Source: Linum tenue (Eukaryota > Streptophyta > Magnoliopsida > Malpighiales > Linaceae). From it: 64,000 bases of DNA. Positions 34,901 through 46,400 of this stretch are shown piece after piece. Positions within the stretch are counted from its first letter, which is position 1; every line of letters starts with the position of its first letter. The position numbers were made by a program, and so were the translations under genes. The notes under the pieces were generated by a model. The model saw nothing but the letters and a program-made list of their open reading frames with translations. It made no database searches and was not told where the DNA came from. Where the stretch lies: assembly GCA_946122785.1 (NCBI GenBank), contig CAMGYJ010000006.1, forward strand, positions 1,364,001 through 1,428,000. The letters run 5' to 3'.

Positions 34901-35913
34901 TATTGACGCCTTGTCCATCTGCCCGCCCATTAACAAACTTTAAACCATCACTTGGAATTTTCTTTGATTAATATAATTAAGTTTGTTTTAATAAATATAA
35001 GGAATTGGCATCACAAAACTCACAAGTTGATAGACATGCATGGTAACTGATGTAATTATTATAAGAATGTAATTAATTATGCGCGCAATACTCCCACCTA
35101 ATTAAGAACATTAATTAATTATATATATAAAAAAAGCAACCATCTTTTTCTAATATGTGTCACGCTGGTTTACTTCTTTCTAACGATTTCATACGCCAAA
35201 ATGATTGCTGTAAATAATAATAATTTTTGTATACAATTAATCACATGTAACTAAGGTAAAGCGTTGATTTAGTTGTTTTTCCACTCTAAATTAGGAAGAT
35301 GGAAGGGTGAAGTGACACCACCGGCACCGGCAAGGGCAAGGCATCAATAATTAGGGTTTGAATAATAGGCTAAACAATTAATTAAGCTAGTGATAAAGGG
35401 TAGTAATAATAATGATAATATTATTAATTAATTAATGGGCCAGCTGCAGCTGGAGATGGAGGTGGTTTTATGATTAATATTGACAAAAATTATCTATCAA
35501 CCGTAGGTCAATTAAGTAATTAATTACCTTACTAATGTTGGGGACCACCGCCCTGAGCGCAAACAGCCTCTCGTTCAGCTTCTTCCGGCGGTTCCTCTCC
35601 GAGACTATGTTCTTCGACGCCGCCGACGATGCTGCTCCGTCCGGCGAGCTCGAGTCGTAGTACCCGGAGAAGGCCTCGTCCATCGCCCAACTGCTACGCG
35701 TCAACATCATCAGCCAAATTAATTAATTTCATTCTGGACCGATCGAATAATCTCTCCCAATCGACGGGAAGATAGAAGAGGGGAATTAAGGAAAGAGGGA
35801 GGGAAGAGTAGTGAATAATTGCCTTGCCTGTCGAGTTCTTCGTTGTGGAGGAACATTTTGGTTTCCCAGTAGTTCTGGTACTCCTCGCCGATGTTGCAGT
35901 CAATTGGTTCCAT
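31947..35913 (-). CDS. bHLH35: bHLH transcription factor, bHLH35-like (Ib/III clade with ACT-like C-terminus)
   Basis: Five exons (35913-35828, 35693-35528, 34918-34658, 34419-34249, 32036-31947) give 257 residues, close to Arabidopsis bHLH35. Conserved pieces: [12 protein letters not shown] at the N-terminus, [15 protein letters not shown], the basic region [16 protein letters not shown] (Glu9 and Arg13 kept, Asn at position 5), helix 2 [16 protein letters not shown], and a C-terminal ACT-like domain ([41 protein letters not shown]). The small last exon (29 codons ending NDPESPMSM) lies 2.2 kb away but joins in phase. Exon 1 ends at AG|GCAAGG, so intron 1 is a GC-AG intron; no GT donor in the area gives a workable join. 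Arabidopsis bHLH35 is linked to abiotic-stress responses. Nuclear location is expected from the class. Confidence 0.9.
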
Positions 35914-36063
35914 CTAATCTTGGCCCCTGCTACCTTTTCCTTCTGCTCCCTTAATTAAATAAATTCCTTGCTTCTGTTTGCGGTTTCTAGTGGAGTATTT
36001 GTGCTGTTTTTTTGGGGAGGTTCGGTGAGGCCATGGGGAAAGGGAGAAGTGAAGTGGGGCATT

Positions 36064-36073
36064 TTATTTATAC
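36064..36073 (-). promoter_or_regulatory. Candidate TATA box of the bHLH35-like gene
   Basis: Read on the minus strand the site is TATAAATAAA, about 155 bp upstream of the start codon, which would give a leader of about 125 nt. It rests on consensus and spacing only. Confidence 0.45.
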
Positions 36074-36308
36074 TAGAGGAGAGGAGAGGAGAGGGAGAGA
36101 GTGGGTACTTACTTTAGGGTGCATTGGAGAAAAAAGGAAACAGAAAAAGCTTGGGGGGAAAACAAAATATAGGTGGAGAGCGATGCTTCATTTTTTCTTT
36201 TATACCAATTCGTTATCAATAATATTATTTAAATTATAATTGAAAACTTTAGAGCTTGTTTTTATCATAGGTATTTTTATTTGATAGCATGTTATATATA
36301 CCCAAAAG

Positions 36309-36339
<31 letters not shown>
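36309..36339. repeat. (TA)n microsatellite
   Basis: About 15 uninterrupted TA units. A shorter run lies at about 36621-36640. Confidence 0.95.
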
Positions 36340-36344
<5 letters not shown>

Positions 36345-36943
36345 AAACTACCAACTTCTTTATTTTTGTTCGAAGAATTCGGTTAGAAAAGTTAGAAAAT
36401 AACATTTGAATTTTAAGAGTGTATTTTGGATTAACGCGTATCTTGTTATGCATGTTGTTGATCAGAGATGATACACTCATCTTCAAGCTTTATAGGAGGT
36501 GATGTTCTTGAGAAAAAAGAAAACACGTTGCTTTGTAAATTGAAAGATATTTTTTAAGAAAGAACTTATAGTGGATTGCTTCCGACTTTTTATTAGAAGA
36601 AATCATTCAAATTCAAAAGATATATATATATATATATATCTTTGAGCGAATTGCTTGATTGTCTATTCACTGTGCCCAACATTCAATCATAATATTATAC
36701 GATCTCTATATTTCTAAAATTACAATACCGTGTGTGATGCGTTTGCAAGTACTAACTAGCGACGTTGTTGATATATGATATATGATATAAACAACATGGT
36801 TAAAAGGACAATTAATCAAAACCCACGTGTTGGTAAGAATAATTAAGTAAGAGGGGAGCAAATTAAATAAAGCTTCTTGGAAGGATCGCAACCGTCCAAC
36901 CCCAAATGTAAATGATTATATATAGTCTGCAAGTAAGACCGCG

Positions 36944-38174
36944 GGGACAGGTTACGGTGATTACTACAAAGTAGTAATCACCGTGGTTACTAAGGGTAAA
37001 TTGGGTATGGAAAAATAAATTATATTAATTAATTTTTTAATAAATTACATTTAAGGTAGTTACAAAAATCTATTAATTAAAAATCTCTCTTTCTCTCACT
37101 TCCGTAATCTCCAGCCAGATTTCCTTTCCATATTTTTTTCAATCTTTCTGCAAAAAAAAAAAAAAAACAAAATCAGTACCAATCCATTAGACAAACACTA
37201 CCACTTTGAAAAATATCAATACCATTGCAGAAATAAATCTATACCATTACACGAAAACTACCATTGCATAATTAAATTTATACCATTACACGAAAACTAC
37301 CATTCAAGAAATAAAAACACTACCATTTCACAAAACATCAATACCATTCAAGAAATAAAAACACTACCATTTCACAAAACATCAATACCATTGCAGATTT
37401 AATCACTACCAATGCGACAAAATCAATACCAATGCGACAAAAATAATACCAATGCGACAAAAACTATACCAATACGACAATAACACTACCACTACGAAAA
37501 AAACTGAATCACCTAACCTTCTCTGAAGTTCGTGGCAATCGATTCTAACACACGAACCAGCTCCACTTGCATATAGAAAATCTAGGTAGGGAATCATACC
37601 TGAAATGGTCTCGTACATGTCGAGGATAGGGAAGAGCTTCTCTGGTTTGTGAGTACCGATAGATATGGCTTCCCCAAAGGTCAACAGCTGCAGCATTGAT
37701 CCCTTTGACATTTCCGGCGTAGATGTGGTGGAATCCGTCGGGAGAATCGAAGAGCGGCGGGGGCGAGTCGAGGTAATCGCCGGCTCCGTTGGTAGACGGC
37801 GGGGAATTCGGCAGGTAGGATCTCCGTCGAGGTGGACGACGATGTGGTCAGGCTGCTCGGATCGCCACCCATCCGACTGGTGACTCGCCCGTGGTCGGAG
37901 AAAGAAGCGCGCGGAAGGAGTCGTCGGACAAGCAAACCCTAAGCCATCGTTGGGGAGAGTGAGAGCTTGCGGATACGACGGGTTTGGCTGTAGAAGTAGG
38001 GTTAGGGTAGAATATATAGAATAATCAGGTGTGGTCCTTTTTTTTCTTCCAAAATTATCCTGAGCCAATCTTAACCATAAGATTAAAAAAAGAGGAAAGA
38101 GAAGAAAATAAATGATGGATACTGATGTAGCCACGGTGGCTACTAGAAATTCAGTTTCCACCCTAACGCATTCC
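36944..38174. mobile_element. Mutator-like element carrying captured gene DNA (Pack-MULE)
   Basis: The 1231-bp segment is flanked by a perfect 9-bp direct repeat, AAGACCGCG (36935-36943 and 38175-38183), the target-duplication length typical of Mutator-like elements. Its ends form an imperfect inverted repeat: left GGGACAGGTTACGGTGATTA; right, reverse-complemented, GGAATGCGTTAGGGTGGAAA. Further in, GTAGTAATCACCGTGGTTAC matches TAGTAGCCACCGTGGCTAC. The left arm contains a perfect 13-bp-arm hairpin (36954-36984). From about 37175 to 37500 it has a subterminal tract of short repeats (variants of TACCATT...ACAAAA and ACCAATGCGACAAAA). The interior 37600 to about 37960 is GC-richer and includes an EXO70-like exon fragment. 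No transposase is encoded. Confidence 0.75.
37600..37702 (-). pseudogene. EXO70 (exocyst subunit) exon fragment inside the Mutator-like element
   Basis: On the minus strand a segment of about 34 codons reads SMLQLLTFGEAISI...PEKLFPILDMYETI, matching the EXO70 family block M(L)LSFGEAIA-x-x-x-x-PEKLF-x-LLDMYE. It ends exactly at a splice donor, CAG|GTATG at 37600, so genomic exon plus intron sequence was captured. Adjoining GC-rich frame (about 37703-37960, Pro/Arg/Ser-rich) does not look like EXO70 and may be from another source. The whole lies in an open frame at 37406-38176, but the mix of sources and lack of a family start argue against a functional exocyst gene. Confidence 0.65.
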
Positions 38175-38183
38175 AAGACCGCG

Positions 38184-39084
38184 TAATCAAGGAAGGAGAG
38201 GAGACGATTTAGGGGGTGGGTGGGGGGTGGAATCTTGTTGTTGTAATAGCACTATTCTATTTCTAGGCTATAGTATCGTTTTGAGCATAAATTTGTTGTT
38301 AATTACCATTATATTACTAGTCTTGAGTGGCAGTTCAGGCAACCCAATTAATCACTCTGACTGACTATGAGTCCAAAATAAAATACTCTGGTTTCCAGCT
38401 CTGAAATGAAATCCAAAGTGCTTGCCCCTGTGCCCAAAGTACGTAGGGTGGGAATTAATTTCATTCCTTGGAGTTGGATTATTGGATGACGCAGCCATGC
38501 CTTTATCAGAAGTACGTCATGGCGTTTACCTCAGGCAAGGCAACAGTAATCCTAGCTAGTCCCATTCCATGGAAGTTCCCTCTTCTTATTATAAGTGCGG
38601 GCGGGCCGGCGGGCGGGCGGGGATCCAAAGTCACGTCTCCACGCTTTTGCCCTTTCCTTTTCTCCTTCTAAGGTTGGGGTCTTTGCTAACTTTTAGGTAG
38701 GGGTCTTCCTTCCTCAGTCAGTCGTCGATTGGTCCAAATTATTGCTTGCTTGTTTCCCACTGGGAGAAAAAGGAAGAAAGAAACATATCGCTGTCTCTGT
38801 TTCCTGTACACAGAGAGAACCGCCCGCCATGTATTGATCCTTTTCCCAACTCTCCGGCGTCTGCCAACTGGGGCTGTGGGCCGGAACGTTGGAGTTTATG
38901 GGCCTTGCTGGGTAGGCTGCAGTGGGCCAGGCCCGAAAGAAAGATGGCCGTCATTATTTAACTAAGCACTTGGAATGTCGAGGCCTTTCGATAAGCCTGC
39001 TGAAATTCAGGTATTTGGGCCGAACAGTTATGGTCTTAATTGGCCCAATCAATGTGATCTTCTCAGTCAGGTAGCAGCAGTTGG
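38184..39084. other. Intergenic region with GC-rich patches
   Basis: This has a G-rich patch (about 38210-38230), a GGCGGGC-type repeat (about 38598-38622) and several TGGGCC/GGCCCA words between 38870 and 39050 that resemble site II promoter elements. No downstream gene is present, so any promoter function is doubtful. Confidence 0.4.
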
Positions 39085-39845
39085 TAGGGCTGGAAGTTTG
39101 GTACCGGTATTTGGGATATACCGAATTTGTCTATATTTGGTATTACCGAATGCACGTATTATTTATTGGGATTGTGATTGTGATTGAATTTCAATTGGTA
39201 TTCGGTATTAGGGATTACGGGATTGGGATCAGTATACACCGAAATACCGATCAATACCGAAATATAAGCTAGTGTGCATTTTATCCTCTCAACTAGACTC
39301 TCTCATTCACTACTACACGACCCTCAACCACCAAAATTGTCATTTAATTATACATAGATCATTCTATCACTATTAATAGTCGTCTGTCAACCTCCAATTC
39401 GTCAAATTAAAGATTACCAATGACAACTGACAAGAACTCGAGATGACTCCTCTCCTTCATTCTCCTTAATAATATCCTAATTCAAAACTCTTTGCTTAGT
39501 CTTTTCCCCTAAATTAAACAATAAAATCTAATTTATATATTTAATTATTAATTGTAAAGGTACTTAATTTCGTATTCGATAATACCGATTGGGATACCGA
39601 AGTACCGATTGGGATACCGGTATATTTAGGGATTGAGATTGAGATACCGAAATTATTTAGGGATTGGGATTGGGATTGACTTTAGGATGTAATTCGGTAT
39701 TCGGGATTTCGGTATTTGGTATTGGGATACCGATACTGTACCGATTTCCGCCCCTACTCTAAAGTACATCTCAATCCCAATCCCTAAATAATTCCGGCAA
39801 TCCCTAAATATTTTGGTATCCCAATCGGTATTATAGAATACATAA
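39085..39845. mobile_element. TACCGA-rich hAT-like repeat, rearranged
   Basis: Ends at 39085 (TAGGGCTGGAAGTTTGGTAC) and 39756 (reverse complement TAGGGGCGGAAATCGGTAC) form an imperfect inverted repeat, and the subterminal regions are crowded with TACCGA/TCGGTA motifs, like the element at 30828. The 8 bp flanking each end do not match, so no target duplication is seen. Immediately to the right (about 39760-39845) is an inverted copy of the internal segment near 39570-39670 (CAATCCCTAAATA against TATTTAGGGATTG), so the locus has been rearranged. Confidence 0.55.
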
Positions 39846-39848
39846 TTA

Positions 39849-40078
39849 ATGGGTTAATTGCATGGTTGGTCACTGAGATTACAAAAAACGTTCACGTTTG
39901 GTCACTGAAAATATTTAAATCCAATCTTGGTCACTCAAATTAGTTAAATGGTTCAAGTTTGATCACTCTCCGTCCAACTCCGTTAAATTTTTCTGATGTG
40001 GCAGTCAACTCTCAAAGTTGACCATTAACTTAGTGACGTGGCAATTAAAAAATAATAATAAAATAAATGTGAATTAGT
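39849..40078. repeat. Interspersed-repeat-like segment with TTGGTCACT words
   Basis: Noncoding sequence starting GGGTTAATTGCATGGTTGG carries three spaced copies of T(T/G)G(G/A)TCACT and later CTAAGTTAATGGTCAAC-type words. I recognise the style from plant interspersed repeats but cannot assign a class. The stretch 40080-40489 that follows shows nothing identifiable. Confidence 0.35.
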
Positions 40079-40489
40079 TCGGAAGGTTGTGGTGAAACAA
40101 TGAAGGATCGAGAGTCATAGGGTGAAAAGCTTACATGGGTATGATCGACAATGAAGCTAAAACAATGGTTGGAACTCTAGAAGGCTCTAGACTCTACAAG
40201 ATTTGAACCTCAAGAACTTGAAATTCAACAGAACAGAGATAGATAGAACTTGGGCGTTGAGAGCAGCCAAACAAGTAACAAACAACCATGAAAAGCATAT
40301 TAACATACTCTATTTAGACTTCAACATTCTCAGTAGCCATACAAGCACAAGAAGCGTACGTCTAACAAGAAATTACCGAGTTCCAATCCTTGGGCCAGCC
40401 ATGAACAGACAAACGAATGAACAGAAACAAAGTGCGAGAAATCGGAACAGCGGGGGAAGAGATATCAGGGGAAGTTACGTCGTTCCAAC

Positions 40490-43400
40490 GCAATTTCAGA
40501 GCAGATTTCAAAGGCTACCATCACAGATTTTGAGCGATTTTTCTTAAATGCCATTTTCTTTTGATTCTGGAGGCTACAGATCACGGAATCAGGCCGAGAC
40601 TATTCTCCATCCATTATGAAGTCTATTGATCCTACTCTCCACGAATGATAAGTCCATTAAGCACCGATTTGTGCCAATTTATTTTCGGATGGATTTTTTT
40701 GTAATTTATGGGGCGACGAAGAACCATTTTCTTTGGATTTTGAAGGCTACAGGTCACGGATTCGGCCTGAGACTATTTTTCAACGATGATTAAGTCCACT
40801 AAGCACCGATTTGGGAGGATTTATTCAGGGTCAAGTTTTGGCAGATTCCAAAGGGGTACCATCACAGAATTCGGGTGATTTTTTCGAAATGCCATTTTCT
40901 TTCGATTCTGGAGGCTACAGATCACGGAATCACGCCGAGGCTATTCTCCGCCGATAATGAAGTCTATTAATCCTATTCTCCACGGATGATAAGTCCATTA
41001 AGCATCGATTTGGGCGAATTTATTTTGGAATGACATTTTCGTAATTTATGGGGCGACGAATGCCATTTTTTTTGGATTTTGAAGGCTACAAGTCACGGAT
41101 TCGGCATGAGGCTATTCTTCAACGATGATTAATTTCTATAATCACCAATTTGGGCGGATTTATTCCGGTCAATTTTTGGAAGATTCCAAAGGGGTACCAT
41201 CACATAATTCATGCGATTTTTTCGAAATGACACTTTCTTTCGATTCTGGAAACTACAGATCACGGAATCAGGCCGAGGCTATTCTTCACCGATAATGAAG
41301 TATATTGATCTTATTCTCCATGGATGATAAGTCCATTAACCACCGATTTGGGCCAATTTATTTTCGGATTCCATTTTCGTAATTTATGGAGCGACGAAAG
41401 ACCATTTTCTTTGGATTTTGAATGCTACAAGTCACGGATTCGGCCTGAGGCTATTCTTCAACAATGATTAAGTCCATTAAGCACTGATTTGAGCGGATTT
41501 ATTCCGGGTCAATTTTTGGCAGATTCCAAAGGGGGTACCATCACAGATTTAGGGCGATTTTTTCGAAAAGTCATTTTTTTTATTCTGGAGGCTACAGATC
41601 ACGGAATCAGGCCAAGGATATTCTCCACCGATAATGAAGTCTATTGATCCTATTCTCCACGGATGATAAGTCCATTAAGCACCGATTTGGGCCAATTTAT
41701 TTTCGGATGACATTTTCATAATTTATGAGGCGACGAAAATGCCATTTTCTTTGGATTTTGAAGGCTACAGGTCACGGATTTGGCCTGAGGCTATTATTCA
41801 AAGATGATTAAGTCCATTAAGCACCGTTTTGGGCGGATTTATTCGGGGTCAATTTTTGGCCGATTCCAAAGGGTACTATCACAGATTTCAGGCGATTTTT
41901 TCGAAATGTCTTTTTCTTTTGATTCTGGAGGCTACAGATCACGGTATCAGGCCAAGGATATTCTCCACCGATAATGAAGTCTATTGATCCTATTCTCCAC
42001 AGATGATAAGTCAATTAAGCACCGATTTCGGCCAATTTATTTTCGGATGACATTTTCATAATTTATGGGGCGACGAAAGACCATTTTCTTTGGATTTTGA
42101 AGGTTAAAAGTCAGGGATTCAGCCTGAGGCTATTCTTCAACGATGATTAAGTCGATTAAGCACCTTTTTGGACTGATTTATTCTGGGTCAATTTTTGGAA
42201 GTTTCCAAAGGGGTACCATCACCGATTTTGGGCGATTTTTCTGAAATGCCATTTTCTTTCGATTCTGGAGGCTACAGATCACCGAATCAGGCCGAGGCTA
42301 TTCTCCATCGATAATGAAGTCTGTTGATCCTACTCTCCACGGATGATAAGTCCATTAATCACCGATTTGGGCAAATTTATTTTCGGATGGCATTTTCGTA
42401 ATTTATGGTGCGACAAAAGGCCATTTTCTTTGTATTTTGAAGGCTACAGGTCACGGATTCGGCCTGAGGCTATTCTTCAATGATGATTAAGTCCATTAAG
42501 CACCGATTTGGGCGGATTTATTCTGGGTCAATTTTTGGCAGATTCCAAAGGGGTACCATCACAGAATTCAGGCGAATTTTTCGAAATGTCATTTTCTTTC
42601 GATTCTGGAGGCTGCAGATCACGGAATCAGGCCGAGGCTATTCTCCACCGATAATGAATTCTATTGATTCTATTCTGCACGGATGATATGTCCATTAAGC
42701 GTCGATTCAAGCCAATTTATTTTGGAATGGAATTTTCGTAATTTATGGGGCGACGAATGGCCATTTTCTTTGGATTTGAAGGTTACAAGTCACGGAATCT
42801 GTATGACGCTATTCTTCAACGATGATTAAGTTCATTAAGCACCGATTTAGGCGGATTAATTCCGGTTCAATTTTTGGCAGATTCCAAAGTGGTACGGTAC
42901 CATCACAGATTTTGAGCGATTTTTCGAAAATGTCATTTTCTTTCGATTCTGGAGACTACAGATCACGGAATCAGGCAGAGGCTATGCTCCACCGATAATG
43001 AAGTCCATTGATCTTATTCTCCACGGATGTTAAGTCCATTAGCCACCGATTTGGGCCAATTAATTTCCGGATGGCATTTTCATAATTTATGGGGCGACGA
43101 AAGCCAATTTTCTTTGGATTTTGAAGGCTACAAGTCACTGATTCGGCCTGAGGCTATTCTTCAATGATGATTAAGTCCATTAACCACCGATTTGGGCGGA
43201 TTTATTCAGGGTCAATTTTTGGCCGATTCCAATGGGGTACTATCATAGATTTCGGGCGATTTTTTTGAAATATTATTTTCTTTTGATTATGGAGGTTGCA
43301 GATCACGGAATCAAGCCAAGGATATTCTCCACCGATAATGAAGTCTATTGATCCTATTCTCCACGGATGATGAGTCAATTATGCACCGATTTGGGCAAAT

Positions 43401-46400
43401 TTATTTTCGGATGGCTTTTTCATAATTTATGGGGCGACGAAAGGCCATTTTATTTGGTTTTGAAGGTTACAGGTCAGGGATTCAGCCTGAGGCTATTCTT
43501 CAACGATGATTAAGTCCATTAAACACTTATTTGGGATGATTTATTCCGGGTCAATTTTTGGCAGATTCCAAAGGGGTACCATCACAGATTCTAGGCGATT
43601 TTTCCGAAATGCCATTTTCTTTCGATTCTGGAGGCTATATATCACGAAATCAGGCCGAGGCTATTCTCCATCGATAATGAAGTCTATTGATCCTACTCTC
43701 CACCAATGCAGTCAAAAACGCGATTCTACCTAGAAGCGGAAAAGGGATAAAATCGTAAAGCGTATAATCAAAGCGTAAAAGCGTAAGTTTTTTACGCATA
43801 CTAAAAAATAACTAAAAAACTATTAAGTAGGACATATGCTATGCAAAATATGAATGCACAAATAAGTTAATAAATATATGCGATTCATGCCTAAAGTAGA
43901 ACAACTTATAGCATCTTAATAATAAGTTCGTAAATATAAATTTTAACAATAAACCACTTTTCCCTCTATGCTAATGAATTTGAGAAAAGCCTAGCTGGTG
44001 AATTAGATTACTCTATTGAAGTTGAGAATGTATCCAAGTACCTGATATGTATCTTTTAATCTCAAATGTATCATATTGTTGGTGATTTACTTTTAAAATA
44101 TACTTTTTATAATTAATTTCATGAAAAGAATACTCATTTAGTGAACTAAAAGCGTAAAAACGTAAAGCGTTTTGGTGAACTAGAAGCGTAAAACCGTAAG
44201 CTTTTAAGCTTTAAAGCGCAATTTAGACCGATTTTATACACTTAAGTTTTTATATGGAAACGAAAGCGTTTTGGTGACCTAAAAGCGTAAAATCGTAAGT
44301 TTTTAAGTTTTAAAGCGCGATTTTGACTGCATTGCTCTCCACGGATGATAAGTCTATTAAGCATCAATTTGGGCGAATTTATTTTGGAATGACATTTTCG
44401 TAATTTATAGGGCGACGAATGCCATTTTCTTTGGATTTTGAAGGCTACAAGTCATGGATTCGGAATGATGCTATTCTTCAACGATGATTAATTTCTTTAA
44501 GCACCGATTTAGGCGGATTTATTCCGGTCAATTTTTGGCAGATTCCAAAGGGGTACCATCACATAATTCAGGCGATTTTTTCTAAATGCCATTTTCTTTC
44601 GATTCTGGAGACTACAGATCACGGAATCAGGCTGAGGCTATTCTCCACCGATAATGAAGTCTATTGATCTTATTCTCCATGGATGATAAGTCCATTAACC
44701 ACCGATTTGGGCCAATTTATTTTCGGATTCCATTTTTGTAATTTATGGGGCGGCGAAAGGCCATTTTCTTTGGATTTAGAAGGCTACAAGTCACGGATTC
44801 GGCATGAGGCTATTCTTCAACGATGATTAAGTTCATTAAGCACCGATTTGGGCGAATTTATTTCGGGTCAATTTTTGGCTGATTTCAAAGGGGTACCATC
44901 ATAGATTTCGGGCGATTTTTTTCGAAATGTCATTTTCTTTTGAATCTGGAGGCTACAGATCACGAAATCAGGCTAAGGATATTCTCCACCGATAATGAAG
45001 TCTATTGATCCTATTCTCCACGGATGATAAGTCTATTAAGCACAGATTTGGGCCAATTTATTTTCGGATGACATTTTCATTATTTATGGGGTGACGAAAC
45101 GCCATTTTCTTTGGATTTTGAAGGCTACAAGTCACGGATTCGGCCTGGGGCTATTTTTCAACGATGATTAAGTCCATTAACCACCGATTTGGGCTGATTT
45201 ATTCCGGGTCAATAATGAAGTCTATTGATCCTATTCTCCACAGACGATAAGACCATTAAGCACCGATTTGGGCCAATTTATTTTCGGATGGCATTTTCGT
45301 AATTTATGTGGCGTCGAAAAGCCATTATCTTTGGATTTTGAAGGCTACAAGTCACGGATTCTGCTTGAGGCCATCCTTCAATGATGATTAAGTCCATTAA
45401 GCACCAATTTGGGCGGATTATTTCGGGTCAATTTTTGGCAGATTCCGAAGAGGTACCATCATAGATTTCGTGCGCTTTTACCGAAATGCCATTTTCTTTC
45501 GGTTCTGGAGACTACAGATCACGGAATCAGGCTTAGGCTATTCTCCACCGATAATGAAGTCTATTGATCCTATTCTCCACGGATGATGAGTCCATTAAGC
45601 ACCGGTTTTGTTCAATTTACTTTCGGATGGCATTTTCGTAGTTTATGGGGCGACAAAAGGCCATTTTCTTTGGATTTTGAAGGCTACAGGTCACGAATTC
45701 GGCCTGAGGCTATTCTTCAACGATGATTAAGTACATTAAGCAATGAATTTGGCGGATTTATTCCGGGTCAATTTTCGGCATATTCCAAAGGGGCACCATC
45801 ACAGATTTTGGTCGATTTTTCCGAAATGCCATTTTCTTTCGATACTGGAGACTACAAATCATGGAATCAGGCTTAGGCTATTCTCCACCGATAATGAAGT
45901 CTATTGATCCTATTCTCCATGGATGATAAGTCCATTAAGCACCGATTTTGGCCAATTTATTTTTGGATGACATTTTTCGTAGTTTATTTTGCGACGAAAA
46001 TCCATTTTCTTTGGATTTTGAAGGCTACAGGTCACGGATTTTGCCTGAGGCTATTCTCAACGATGATTAAGTCCATTAAGCACTGATTTGGGTGGATATA
46101 TTCCGGGTCAATTTTTGGCAGATTCCAAAGGGATTTCGGTAGATTTTTTCGAAATGCCATTTTATTTCGATACTATAGACTACAGATCATGGAATCAGGC
46201 TTAGGCTATTCCCCACCGATAATGAAGTCTATTGATCCTATTCTCCACGGATGATAAGTTCATTAAGCACCGATTTTGGCAAATTTGTTTTTGGATGGCA
46301 TTTTCATAATTTATTGGGCGACAAAAGACCATTTTCTTTGGATTTTAAGGGCCACAAGTCACTAATTCGGCCTTAGGCTATTCTTCAACGTTGATTAAGT

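Larger units (their letters stand above)
35914..36934. other. bHLH35 upstream region
   Basis: This contains the leader, a purine-rich stretch (GAGAGGAGAGG on the plus strand near 36080), the TATA candidate and two TA microsatellites. There is no gene. Confidence 0.55.

Noticed and set aside
37406..38176. A 256-codon open frame taken as a real minus-strand gene
   Set aside because: It combines simple-repeat sequence, an EXO70 exon with its intron start, and unrelated GC-rich DNA inside a transposable element; treated as captured fragments.
38870..39060. TGGGCC/GGCCCA words as a functional promoter
   Set aside because: No gene follows within reach on either strand; the words may be relics.
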